From contig MNXK01000050.1 in assembly GCA_001872165.1 (NCBI GenBank), positions 1 to 17,751 of the forward strand: a DNA stretch of 17,751 nucleotides, read 5' to 3'. Shown one piece after another: positions 7,489 to 14,022 of this stretch. Under the pieces are notes generated by a model, which was not told the origin of the DNA, made no database searches, and saw only the letters and a program-made list of their open reading frames with translations. Both the position numbers and the translations under genes were made by a program. How positions within the stretch are numbered: position 1 is the stretch's first letter; every line of letters starts with the position of its first letter. The stretch comes from Anaerolineae bacterium CG2_30_58_95 (GTDB lineage Bacteria > Chloroflexota > Anaerolineae > Anaerolineales > Villigracilaceae).

Positions 7489-8345
7489 TAAAATACCTCC
7501 ACCAGGCAGGTTTGGATTTCCTGCTGGGTTGGGATACCCTCCAGCCCGAGCCGCATGACAGAATACGAAGCCAGCCGGGTAGCGAAGCGGGCCGCCTCCC
7601 AGGGATCGCGCGTGGTGTACAAGCGGAAGAAAAAGGCAGCTGCGAAGATATCGCCCGCGCCGGTTGCGTCCACCTCGGGCATGGCGGGGGCGCGGAAACG
7701 GCGCAGGTCGCCGTTCCAGTACAGCCGCGCTCCTGCCGGCCCTTCTGTCACGGCCAAGACACGGCAAGCCAGCGCCATGGCCTCAATCTGGCCCTCGTCA
7801 CCGCCCACGTCTTCGATGCTGATCGCGGCTGCGGCGGCTTTCGAGAGCGCCGCCTGCGCCTCCGGCCAGACGCAGGGGAGCACACGTCCATCCCCATCCC
7901 AGGTGCGCAGCCAGCCCTGCGGGGTCAGGCACAGCAAGTCCGGCGAGAAGCCCTCCGCCAGCAGCGGGCTGACCTCTTGCGCGATCGGGCCGATGTGAAT
8001 GATCGGCGTGCGCCGCCATTCTTGCGCTACATGGCTGGTATCAATGCGCGGCGCGGTGCGATGAATGTACTGGATTCTACCCGCCGGGGTATACACGTTC
8101 TCGAAGGTTGTCGTGTGCGGCGTGGGGATCATGGAAATGGTGATGCCGTCCGTCCCGGCCAGCGCGCCGAGAGGCGGCTCCCCGCCCCAGGCCGTGACCA
8201 CGCCCACGCGCAGGCCCAGGGCGTGCGCCGTCAAGGCCGAATAGGCCGCCGTCCCGCCCAGGCGCGGGCCTTCAGGGGTTAGATCCTGCGAAAGATGTCC
8301 GATGACGAGGTAATCCACCGGCTCGAGCGAGACGGGGTTGAGCAT
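7488..8345 (-). CDS. PfkB-family carbohydrate kinase
   Basis: The 285-residue protein is a ribokinase/PfkB-fold sugar or nucleoside kinase. The N-terminal substrate lid region includes GPRLGGTAAYSALTAHALG (26-44), and the C-terminal anion-hole/catalytic-base motif is DATGAGD (226-232), with Asp232 the presumed base. LAVTEGPAGARLY (197-209) matches the family's conserved strand before it. The substrate is not predictable. The preferred start is the ATG at 8345 (MLNPVSLEP); an in-frame ATG at 8360 would add five residues. Neither has a Shine-Dalgarno sequence, and a TATAAT sits exactly six bases before 8345, so the mRNA may be leaderless. Its stop overlaps the parA GTG, so it appears to head the pfkB-parA-OLD-parB operon. 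Confidence 0.9.
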   Translation of the reverse strand: MLNPVSLEPVDYLVIGHLSQDLTPEGPRLGGTAAYSALTAHALGLRVGVVTAWGGEPPLGALAGTDGITISMIPTPHTTTFENVYTPAGRIQYIHRTAPRIDTSHVAQEWRRTPIIHIGPIAQEVSPLLAEGFSPDLLCLTPQGWLRTWDGDGRVLPCVWPEAQAALSKAAAAAISIEDVGGDEGQIEAMALACRVLAVTEGPAGARLYWNGDLRRFRAPAMPEVDATGAGDIFAAAFFFRLYTTRDPWEAARFATRLASYSVMRLGLEGIPTQQEIQTCLVEVF

Positions 8346-8351
8346 GGAGTA

Positions 8352-8357
8352 ATTATA
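8352..8357 (-). promoter_or_regulatory. Candidate -10 box giving a leaderless pfkB transcript
   Basis: On the minus strand TATAAT is followed by six bases (TACTCC) and then ATG at 8345, which puts the A of the start codon at the expected +1. No good -35 box is seen in the upstream T/C-rich tract. The absence of a ribosome-binding site agrees with leaderless initiation. This rests on one hexamer. Confidence 0.4.
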
Positions 8358-8428
8358 CATGAGGAGGGGAAAGGGGAAAGGGGAAAGGAAAAAGTAAAAA
8401 GTAATACGTGGTACGTAGAAAATAGACA

Positions 8429-8499
8429 GGGAAACAAGTGGGCAAGGAAACAAGTAGCAAGGAAACAAGTAGCAAGGAAACAAGTAGCAAGGAAACAAG
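8429..8499. repeat. 15-bp tandem repeat array, purine-rich on the plus strand
   Basis: AAGGAAACAAGTAGC repeats at 8444-8458, 8459-8473 and 8474-8488, with a partial fourth unit at 8489-8499 and a diverged unit at 8429-8443. It lies in the jag-pfkB spacer. Just before it, 8361-8400 is a GGGGAAA-type purine tract. No gene is supported; the open frame through it encodes only a repetitive FPCYL peptide. Confidence 0.85.
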
Positions 8500-8500
8500 G

Positions 8501-8526
8501 AACCCCTCTTATGTTGAAGAGGGGTT
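8501..8526. terminator. Perfect 10-bp stem hairpin between two repeat arrays
   Basis: AACCCCTCTT (8501-8510), loop ATGTTG, AAGAGGGGTT (8517-8526) form a perfect stem. It lies downstream of jag on the minus strand and could terminate the rpmH-jag operon before the pfkB promoter. The tract after the stem is T-rich but interrupted (CCTTGTTTCC on the minus strand), so it is not a canonical intrinsic terminator. It could equally be the centre of a larger inverted repeat. Confidence 0.45.
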
Positions 8527-8652
8527 TACTTGGTTACTTCTTTACTTGTTTACTTGTTTACTTCTTTACTTCTTTACTTGTTTACTTGTTTACTTGTTTA
8601 CTTGTTTACTTGTTTACTTCTTTACTTGTTTACTTGTTTACTTCTTTACTTG
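8525..8652. repeat. 8-bp tandem repeat, 16 units of TTTACTTG/C
   Basis: Sixteen consecutive 8-bp units, TTTACTTG or TTTACTTC with one GTTACTTC, run from 8525 to 8652 and stop three bases before the jag stop codon. The complement (CAAGTAAA) resembles the 15-bp array on the other side of the hairpin (CAAGTAGCAAGGAAA), so the whole spacer is a loose inverted repeat. Unit number is likely to vary between strains. It is not CRISPR: there are no spacers. Confidence 0.9.
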
Positions 8653-8654
8653 CC

Positions 8655-9404
8655 CTACTTCGGAACGATCGTGACTTTGCGCGCGGGTTCCTCGCCGATG
8701 CTCTGTGTGGTCACCTCGGGATGGTCGCGCAATTCCAGGTGGATGATGCGGCGGTCGGCTGCGCTCATTGGCTCCAGCACTTGCCGCCGCCCAGTCTGCC
8801 CCACCTGACCGGCCATTTGGCGGGCCATCTTGCGCAAGCTGGCCTCGCGCCGGCTGCGATAACCCTCCACATCCACGACGATCTGCACCCAACGTTCCAA
8901 CTGCTTGCTGACGATCAGGTTGACGATGTACTGCAAGGCGTTCAGGATCTCCGCCCGGCGGCCGACCAGGAGGCCCAGATCGTCGCCGTGAAGCTCCACG
9001 CAGACCGGGCGATGTCCATCTTCGTCCGCTTCGCCGTAACTGACCGAGAGCTTCGCCTCGATCCTCATCTTTGCCAACAACTCGCTGACCGTCTTTTCGG
9101 AGATGTTGAGCAACTCGTCCTCTTCAGAAGAAGGCTCAGGCGCAGGTTCGGGTGCAGGAGCGGGCGCGGGGATGGGTTCAGGCGCGGGCGCCGGCGACCC
9201 GGCCTCGGGTCCGGGGGGTTGCGTTTCCTTGATCGTCAGGCGGACGCGAGCCTGGCGACTACCGACCCCAAAGAGTCCACGACTGCCAGTGTCCAGCACT
9301 TCCACATCCACGGCTTCGGCGGGCAGGTTGAGCTCCACCAATCCTTGTGCTACGGCTTCTTCGACCGTCGGAGCGATCTTTTCCAGTGTGGTTCGTTCGT
9401 TCAT
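8655..9404 (-). CDS. jag: Jag/KhpB RNA-binding protein (Jag-N, KH, R3H)
   Basis: The 249-residue protein is the SpoIIIJ-associated (Jag/KhpB, EloR) RNA-binding regulator linked in other bacteria to envelope growth. The Jag-N domain occupies about 5-60, with the typical GSRGLFGVGSR (40-50). A Pro/Ala-rich linker spans about 63-92. The KH domain is at about 110-180, including GDDLGLLVGRRAEILNALQY (140-159). The R3H domain follows, with RRIIH (218-222) supplying its Arg-x3-His. Its ATG overlaps the yidC stop as ATGA, so the two are coupled, the same order as in many genomes. The Pro/Ala linker is longer than in short homologues. Its 3' end abuts an 8-bp repeat array. Confidence 0.95.
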   Translation of the reverse strand: MNERTTLEKIAPTVEEAVAQGLVELNLPAEAVDVEVLDTGSRGLFGVGSRQARVRLTIKETQPPGPEAGSPAPAPEPIPAPAPAPEPAPEPSSEEDELLNISEKTVSELLAKMRIEAKLSVSYGEADEDGHRPVCVELHGDDLGLLVGRRAEILNALQYIVNLIVSKQLERWVQIVVDVEGYRSRREASLRKMARQMAGQVGQTGRRQVLEPMSAADRRIIHLELRDHPEVTTQSIGEEPARKVTIVPK

Positions 9405-10192
9405 TTCGACTTCGCAGCCTCTTTCTTCGCGCCGGGGAGCAGATTCCGCCAGTTGACCTTGCCCAACAGGGCATATTGCAGAATGCCGACCAGGTTGCTG
9501 ATGATAAAGTAAACCGAAAGGCCAGAAGCAAAGGTCAAGGAAAAATAGCCCAACAGGAGCGGCATGTAGAGGGCCATCATCTTACCCATCGCCGCGCTCT
9601 GGTCGTTGGGGTTAGTGGAAGGTGGCATGGTCAGTTTGGATTGGACGTAGGTGGTCAGGGCAACAATGATGGCCAGCGTCGGGTTAGGAATGCCGCTGGT
9701 CAGGAAGGGCAAGAAGATCTTTTCTGGCGCTTGACCCAGATTCATCCACAAGAAATGACTGTTCAGTGGCAGCAGGGCCGGGGTGTCGAAGACAGCGTAC
9801 ACGCTGCGAGTGAGGGTGAGCAATTGCAGCGGGGAAGCCACCAGCGCACGCATAATGCTCTGGTACAAGCCAAAGATGATGGGTATCTGGATTATAGTCG
9901 GCAGGCAGGAGCCGAAGGGGCTGATGCCGAGTTCCTTGTAGAGCTTCATCTGCTCCTGGGCCAGTTTTTCCTTATCACCCTTGTTTTTCTTCTGGATTTC
10001 CTGCCACTTCTTGGATTGCTGCATTTCCTGCATCTTCTGGCTGCTCTTGATCTGGGAAGCCATCAGCGGATGAGTGACCAGCCGGATCAAGATGGTGAAC
10101 AGGATGATCGCCAAGCCGAAATTCCCGCCGAAGATCCCATAGATCCACAGCAGAACGTTGGTAAGAGGGGTGACAATAAAGGTATCCCACAT
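9401..10192 (-). CDS. yidC: Membrane protein insertase YidC/Oxa1 family
   Basis: The 263-residue polytopic membrane protein inserts proteins into the cytoplasmic membrane, with or beside SecYEG. It has the short Oxa1-like form without the large periplasmic domain of proteobacterial YidC. Hydrophobic segments fall at about 10-45 (with the conserved membrane-buried arginine, IRLVTHP, Arg37), 92-115 (ISPFGSCLPTIIQIPIIFGL), 160-185, and 205-245 (two). A charged cytoplasmic coiled-coil hairpin (about 47-85) separates the first two. The tail is basic (GAKKEAAKSK), typical for ribosome contact. It lies 15 bp after the beta-propeller lipoprotein gene and overlaps jag by four bases. Confidence 0.96.
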   Translation of the reverse strand: MWDTFIVTPLTNVLLWIYGIFGGNFGLAIILFTILIRLVTHPLMASQIKSSQKMQEMQQSKKWQEIQKKNKGDKEKLAQEQMKLYKELGISPFGSCLPTIIQIPIIFGLYQSIMRALVASPLQLLTLTRSVYAVFDTPALLPLNSHFLWMNLGQAPEKIFLPFLTSGIPNPTLAIIVALTTYVQSKLTMPPSTNPNDQSAAMGKMMALYMPLLLGYFSLTFASGLSVYFIISNLVGILQYALLGKVNWRNLLPGAKKEAAKSK

Positions 10193-10207
10193 GTTATCTC
10201 TTCTTCC

Positions 10208-11272
10208 TTATTTCTTTACCGGTGTGAACGCCCACTTCTGGACGCCGGCCTGATCCAGAGCAATGAGCAGGGACTGGCCTTCCACTGGCGCGACCAGGAT
10301 CAAGTCACTGCCCGCCACCGGCGCGCCGTATAGTTTACCACTTACAGTCAGATTCCAGGCGTTTTGGCCTTGTGTATCCACCGCATACAGGTTGCCGGCT
10401 TCCGTCCCGAACAGGACATGATCGCCAGTTACCAAGGGGGCGCCGAGGATTGGACTGCCCGGTTGCAGGCTCCAGTCTTGTGCGCCAGTGGAGGCGTTCA
10501 ACGCATAGAAGTTGCCGTTCGAGTCGCCGAAGTACAATGCTCCATTGCTAAGAACTGGCGCGGACCAGACAAAATTGCCCGCTGAGAACTCCCACAACTG
10601 CTCACCGTTCGCCGTATCCAGTGCGAATACGTCGCCGCCGAAGGTAGCGACGTAGAGTCGCCCGTCGCCTCCCAATACCGGCGAGCCAAGGATCGCGCCG
10701 GTCAGCGCCTTATCCCAAACCAGCTTTCCGGTGCGGGCATCCACGGCGTAAACTTTACGGTCGAGGGAGCCCAAATAGACCCGTTGGCTGTCGGTCACCG
10801 GTGTGGCCCAGATCGCCTGCCTGGTCGCGAACTTCCACTGCAATTCGCCTTTCAGGTTGAGCACGTAAAGATTGTAATCTGCATTGGGAGCGTAAATCAG
10901 GTCATTGGCAACCAAAACACTGCCGACCCAGTGGTCACGCGCTTCGGCGTACTGCCAGTTGACCTGGCCGTTTTGCGGGTTCAGGCTGTAAAGGACATGG
11001 TCATAACCGCCGACGATCAACTGCCCGTCTGGGGTTAGAACCGGCGCGGCAAAGAAAGATCTTTTGGCGTCTGCCTTCTCCGGGAAACGCCAAAGCTCGT
11101 TACCGTTCTCCAGGTTCACCGCGTAGACCGCAGCCGCCGAGGCGACGTAAGCCGTCGCGCCATCCGCGCTGATGCCCGGCCAAGAGGAGGGCGTCAGACC
11201 GGTGACGCAGCCGCTCAGTAAAAGGCCCAAGGCGAGCGCACCTGAGATAAGAAGGATGATTTTTGTTTTCAT
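10208..11272 (-). CDS. Beta-propeller lipoprotein with PQQ-like repeats (BamB-like)
   Basis: The 354-residue protein begins with a lipoprotein signal peptide; the lipobox is LLSGC with Cys22. The remainder is about eight repeats of the PQQ/BamB type, each with a strand ending in a YAVD/YALN-like segment followed by a Gly-x-x-x-Trp turn (for example GNELWRF, GQVNWQY, GKLVWDK, GEQLWEF), consistent with an eight-bladed propeller on the outer face of the membrane. BamB helps outer-membrane protein assembly in diderms; here the link is only structural. Its place between yidD and yidC suggests a role in membrane-protein insertion or quality control (inference). Enzymatic PQQ dehydrogenase activity is unlikely given the small size. 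Confidence 0.88.
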   Translation of the reverse strand: MKTKIILLISGALALGLLLSGCVTGLTPSSWPGISADGATAYVASAAAVYAVNLENGNELWRFPEKADAKRSFFAAPVLTPDGQLIVGGYDHVLYSLNPQNGQVNWQYAEARDHWVGSVLVANDLIYAPNADYNLYVLNLKGELQWKFATRQAIWATPVTDSQRVYLGSLDRKVYAVDARTGKLVWDKALTGAILGSPVLGGDGRLYVATFGGDVFALDTANGEQLWEFSAGNFVWSAPVLSNGALYFGDSNGNFYALNASTGAQDWSLQPGSPILGAPLVTGDHVLFGTEAGNLYAVDTQGQNAWNLTVSGKLYGAPVAGSDLILVAPVEGQSLLIALDQAGVQKWAFTPVKK

Positions 11273-11289
11273 GGAAAAGAGTCTATCTC

Positions 11290-11583
11290 CTATAGAACGG
11301 GGTCGTAACCCCCGGGATTGAACGGGTTACAGCGCAGGATACGCCAGGCAGCCATCCAGCCGCCCTTCAATGCACCGTGTTTGTAAACTGCCTGATAGCC
11401 ATAATGTGAGCACGAAGGGTAAAAACGGCAGGCGTTGGCCGGCAAGCCGGGCGAGATGGTCATCTGGTACAGGCGGATGAGCGCCAACAAGGCCAGGCGC
11501 GGCCAGTTGCGCGGCGTGTGCGCCAGGTCGCGCACGCGCGGCTCATCCGAGTAATCATGGGGCAGGTAAGCTTCAGCCGTCAT
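11290..11583 (-). CDS. yidD: Membrane protein insertion efficiency factor YidD
   Basis: The 97-residue protein carries the full YidD signature: an amphipathic N-terminal helix ([16 protein letters not shown]), [15 protein letters not shown] with the conserved cysteines, KHG, and [16 protein letters not shown]. YidD is a small membrane-associated helper of YidC-dependent insertion. The gene overlaps rnpA by 11 bp, the usual rnpA-yidD order. The N-terminal extension of about 30 residues before the helix is longer than in minimal homologues. No Shine-Dalgarno sequence precedes the ATG, suggesting translational coupling to rnpA. Confidence 0.95.
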   Translation of the reverse strand: MTAEAYLPHDYSDEPRVRDLAHTPRNWPRLALLALIRLYQMTISPGLPANACRFYPSCSHYGYQAVYKHGALKGGWMAAWRILRCNPFNPGGYDPVL

Positions 11584-11962
11584 GGGTGGGGGATAATAAT
11601 CCAGCGCGGGACAGGAGCGTGAATAGGGCTTCCTGGGTCTGGGTCAGGGCAGCGGAGGGGAGCGGTTGACGGGCGATCAGCACCAGGTCGAAGCCAGGGA
11701 CGATCTTCGGGTAGAGATTCTGCATCGCCGCCCGCAGCAGACGTTTGGCCCGGTTGCGCTGGACAGCGTTCCCGACCGTCCGACCGGCAGCCACGCCGAC
11801 CCGCACCCCCGGCGCCTCAGACGCCGTCCCACAGGGATACCCTTCGGGTACGATGTGCTTCGCGAAGACAAATAACACGATAAGCGGGTGGGCATAAGAC
11901 TTGCCAAAACGCCGCACCCGCTGGAAATCGCCCGACCGGGTCAGGCGAAAGCGACGCTTCAC
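11573..11962 (-). CDS. rnpA: Ribonuclease P protein component
   Basis: The protein subunit of RNase P assists 5' maturation of tRNAs. The sequence shows [20 protein letters not shown] at the start and the central signature [14 protein letters not shown], with [13 protein letters not shown] near the end. I prefer the GTG at 11962 (129 residues), which follows GAGG with 5-nt spacing. In-frame ATGs at 11992 and 12022 would add 10 or 20 residues with no family similarity. About 15 residues ([18 protein letters not shown]) between the LIVLFVF and RVGVAAG strands are extra compared with typical RnpA and are encoded by a cluster of small palindromes. It lies 81 bp after rpmH (21 bp if the first ATG is used) and overlaps yidD. 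Confidence 0.93.
   Translation of the reverse strand: MKRRFRLTRSGDFQRVRRFGKSYAHPLIVLFVFAKHIVPEGYPCGTASEAPGVRVGVAAGRTVGNAVQRNRAKRLLRAAMQNLYPKIVPGFDLVLIARQPLPSAALTQTQEALFTLLSRAGLLSPTHDG
11811..11867. repeat. Palindrome cluster, in frame inside rnpA
   Basis: Within about 57 bp are TCCCACAGGGA (11827-11837), TACCCTTCGGGTA (11838-11850, TACCC/GGGTA stem) and the perfect palindrome CTTCGCGAAG (11858-11867), after GGCGCCTCAGACGCC (11811-11825). GTGCTTCGCGA (11855-11865) also occurs in the MITE-like element at 181-191. The segment encodes the extra loop of RnpA, so it looks like a palindromic repeat inserted in frame. Confidence 0.55.
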
Positions 11963-12043
11963 CTGTGCCTCGCCTTCTCCCTGACTTGACATGCGATCGC
12001 GACGGTAGCGCAGAGCATCCACATCCGCCGCACGGAACGCCTG

Positions 12044-12217
12044 CTACCACCTGACCCGCTTGACGTGTTGGTTGCTGCGGACTGCCAGCCTGGAGCGGCC
12101 TTTCAGCCGCCGGCGCTTGAGCACCTGGCGTCCATCTGCGCTGGACATGCGCTGGCGGAAACCGTGCACGCGCACGCGCCGCCTGATTTTGGGTTGATAA
12201 GTACGTTTCGTTGCCAT
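12044..12217 (-). CDS. rpmH: 50S ribosomal protein L34
   Basis: The 57-residue, very basic protein shows the L34 signature [20 protein letters not shown] followed by [20 protein letters not shown]. It is a component of the large ribosomal subunit. It is slightly longer than the usual 44-50 residues, with an extra C-terminal tail ([11 protein letters not shown]). The ATG at 12217 is preceded by AAAGGAAT as ribosome-binding site. It is the first gene after a consensus promoter and heads the rpmH-rnpA-yidD-propeller-yidC-jag operon. Long overlapping open frames in other phases are shadows. Confidence 0.96.
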   Translation of the reverse strand: MATKRTYQPKIRRRVRVHGFRQRMSSADGRQVLKRRRLKGRSRLAVRSNQHVKRVRW

Positions 12218-12247
12218 TCAAATTCCTTTATTAAGATAATTTCGAAA

Positions 12248-12279
12248 GTGGGGCGCACCTTCCAAGAGGTGCACCCCAC
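12248..12279. promoter_or_regulatory. Strong hairpin in the rpmH 5' leader
   Basis: GTGGGG-C-GCACCT (12248-12260), loop TCCAAG, AGGTGC-A-CCCCAC (12267-12279) form two 6-bp stems separated by one C/A mismatch. It lies between the rpmH promoter and its ribosome-binding site, so it is transcribed in the leader RNA. It could be an attenuator or stability element. On the plus strand it is followed by CTTTT, so it could also stop leftward-origin transcripts entering the plus-strand gene. Function is unproven. Confidence 0.5.
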
Positions 12280-12297
12280 CTTTTAGACTGGCAGGCT

Positions 12298-12326
12298 ATT
12301 ATACCGTAACGTATGGGATTGGTCAA
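12298..12326 (-). promoter_or_regulatory. Sigma-70-type promoter of the rpmH operon
   Basis: On the minus strand TTGACC (12321-12326) and TATAAT (12298-12303) are separated by exactly 17 bp, close to the housekeeping consensus. Transcription should start near 12291, giving a leader of roughly 75 nt before rpmH that contains the hairpin at 12248-12279. Confidence 0.8.
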
Positions 12327-12386
12327 AGTAGGTTTTGTCGCAATGGTGTAGAATAAAGGATATGTAGTTCTCCAAGGAGGAATGCT

Positions 12387-13814
12387 ATGTCAAAGAATAT
12401 CGTGTCCGCATGGTTGATCCTGCTCGCTTCGACTGCGCTCTGCGCAAGCCTGGCCGCCTGCGAGCCAACGGGAAAACCATCTGATGATCATCATGAATCC
12501 ACCCCTTTAGCCACCCCCTCCGCTATCTCGCCAGAATTGACAAGTGCGTCTCCTGCAATTATTGGTAACTTACCGGATGTAACTTCGCTTTCCGATTTTA
12601 CGCCGGGCGTGGGAGGAACCGGAGAGCTCGTGACCAATCCGTTTGACGGAAGCATACAAGCCGCAATCAATACGGCGCACTTTGGAGTTGTCCATGCGGG
12701 CAACGCCGTCAGCGTTGAATCGGCTCATAACGGAACTGTTTGGTGCTTTAGCGCCATTCCCGCAAACATCTATGACCCCGATCACGTATCGGATCCAAAG
12801 GGAGATCTTCTGGTCCGTCAGGAAAACGGAGTGGCAAAATACGGTTTCAATCAGGTATTGTCAGAAGTTCTTGTGCCCCGCGACACCGACTCGGCAACCC
12901 ATTCGTGCGTCCTGGGGTATGCGCTACAGGGGAATACGGATTTTAAAGCAGGAACACTGCGGATGCTTCTTGTGCGTACAAACAGCAATGGGTCAATCGA
13001 CGTTGTTGGCTCCATGCAGGCGGGGTTTTCCAGCGGCGAAGACGTAGAGGTCCGCGGCGGCGCCGTCTTTGTCAACGGAGAAAAACAGGACTGGACGCTC
13101 TTTCCCAACATGGCACTTGCTACCCCGACGGAAGTGTATATCCCCCGCCAGGTGGAGCTGGTGTTTGCGCCGGACGGGACCATAGTTCCGGATTCGTGCA
13201 AAGTGGTTCCCGAGGCAACCGCGGACAATACGCTGACCCTCAACGGCCAGCCCCTGCCCGACGGGACAGTGATAGATACCTATCAAAATATTACCAGTAT
13301 ATCATCGGGCGTGTATCACCAACCAACGCTTTTAATCGCCGCTCGTGCGGTTGCGATAGAAAAGCTTATTCCTGAGCCAGACAAGGGTCGGGTTGATCCA
13401 TATCTGCTATGCTACAGTGTCACACTGCCGTCGGGAGACACTATTGTGATCGCATCAGTCTTTGACAATACTAGTGAGCAGGGGTTTCAGACCTCAGTGT
13501 CCAAACTTCCCGGTACAGACGTTGCCGGCGTGACTCTTGACCAAACCGCAGAGCACCCTACACCTGCTGTGGGGATGCACAATTCGGATTTTATCGCGCT
13601 GTTTACGTCGGGAAAGATTATCGGCCAGCAGGTGCTGCTTCCTTTCGCCTATGATTATCCAAGCGCCGATAGGGCTGTCGGTGAAAATACGGCTCGGGCG
13701 GCAATCGTTGATGCGCTGAAAGCAGGCCGGTTGCCGCAGCCGGTACATTTTAAGCCGGTTTACTTTAACACAATCGGCGCTCGTTTAATCGTGCCTTCGA
13801 GCTTGGTGCCATAA
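12387..13814 (+). CDS. Predicted lipoprotein of unknown function
   Basis: The 475-residue protein is one of only two plus-strand genes. It begins with a signal peptide ending in the lipobox LAAC (Cys25), then a Ser/Thr/Pro-rich linker (about 26-60) that suggests attachment to the membrane surface. The remainder looks like a beta-rich extracellular domain with scattered cysteines. I do not recognise the family and see no catalytic motif. The ATG at 12387 has a strong ribosome-binding site AAGGAGG (12374-12380) with 6-nt spacing. GC content is lower than in neighbours (33 of 60 at 12841-12900). It is divergent from rpmH and followed by a MITE-like element. The block it belongs to interrupts two minus-strand gene sets and may be acquired. 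Confidence 0.8.
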   Translation: MSKNIVSAWLILLASTALCASLAACEPTGKPSDDHHESTPLATPSAISPELTSASPAIIGNLPDVTSLSDFTPGVGGTGELVTNPFDGSIQAAINTAHFGVVHAGNAVSVESAHNGTVWCFSAIPANIYDPDHVSDPKGDLLVRQENGVAKYGFNQVLSEVLVPRDTDSATHSCVLGYALQGNTDFKAGTLRMLLVRTNSNGSIDVVGSMQAGFSSGEDVEVRGGAVFVNGEKQDWTLFPNMALATPTEVYIPRQVELVFAPDGTIVPDSCKVVPEATADNTLTLNGQPLPDGTVIDTYQNITSISSGVYHQPTLLIAARAVAIEKLIPEPDKGRVDPYLLCYSVTLPSGDTIVIASVFDNTSEQGFQTSVSKLPGTDVAGVTLDQTAEHPTPAVGMHNSDFIALFTSGKIIGQQVLLPFAYDYPSADRAVGENTARAAIVDALKAGRLPQPVHFKPVYFNTIGARLIVPSSLVP

Positions 13815-13838
13815 CCCCGAGATATTGCATCTTTATTT

Positions 13839-14006
13839 CCCACACGCAATGGTCATAACTTAAGCGCTCTGATACGGCATAAAGCCAAGGTTTGCTCTAT
13901 TTGAGCGGTAAATGTGCTTCCAATCATGCCCATTCCAGAGTAAAAATGCCATTTCTTGGTCACAAAATCTCGCTTCAAGCCTTAAGTTATGACGTATGCC
14001 CACACG
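13839..14006. mobile_element. MITE-like element (13847-13998) with 8-bp flanking direct repeats
   Basis: A 152-bp AT-richer segment has perfect 13-bp inverted repeats GTCATAACTTAAG (13852-13864) and CTTAAGTTATGAC (13981-13993). Five further bases on each side end in CA and TG. Immediately outside lies the 8-bp direct repeat CCCACACG (13839-13846 and 13999-14006), consistent with target-site duplication. It encodes no protein and fills the gap between the two plus-strand genes. Its right end supplies an ATG (13996) in frame with the next gene, but that is probably not the true start. Its terminal repeats differ from the element at 125-227. Confidence 0.6.
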
Positions 14007-14022
14007 GTATGCTGGAAAGAGC

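Noticed and set aside
7489..7767. Upstream extension of parA to an ATG at 7767
   Set aside because: It overlaps the well-supported kinase gene in another frame; the GTG at 7488 has a GGAGGT ribosome-binding site and begins just before the P-loop.
8346..8498. N-terminal extension of the PfkB-family kinase (open frame starting at 8498)
   Set aside because: The extra residues are repeated FPCYL units encoded by the 15-bp array and have no kinase similarity; the family match starts after 8345.
8429..8652. CRISPR array
   Set aside because: Repeats are contiguous with no unique spacers and no cas genes nearby.
12340..12360. Promoter for the plus-strand lipoprotein (TAGAAT at about 12349)
   Set aside because: No acceptable -35 box lies at the right distance; the call would rest on a weak hexamer only.
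12218..12386. oriC in the rpmH upstream region
   Set aside because: I found no DnaA-box (TTATCCACA) cluster or AT-rich unwinding region; a promoter and a leader hairpin explain the sequence.
13996..14022. Start of the Cys-rich protein at the ATG at 13996
   Set aside because: That ATG is formed by the end of the MITE-like element; the ATG at 14023 gives a normal signal peptide directly.
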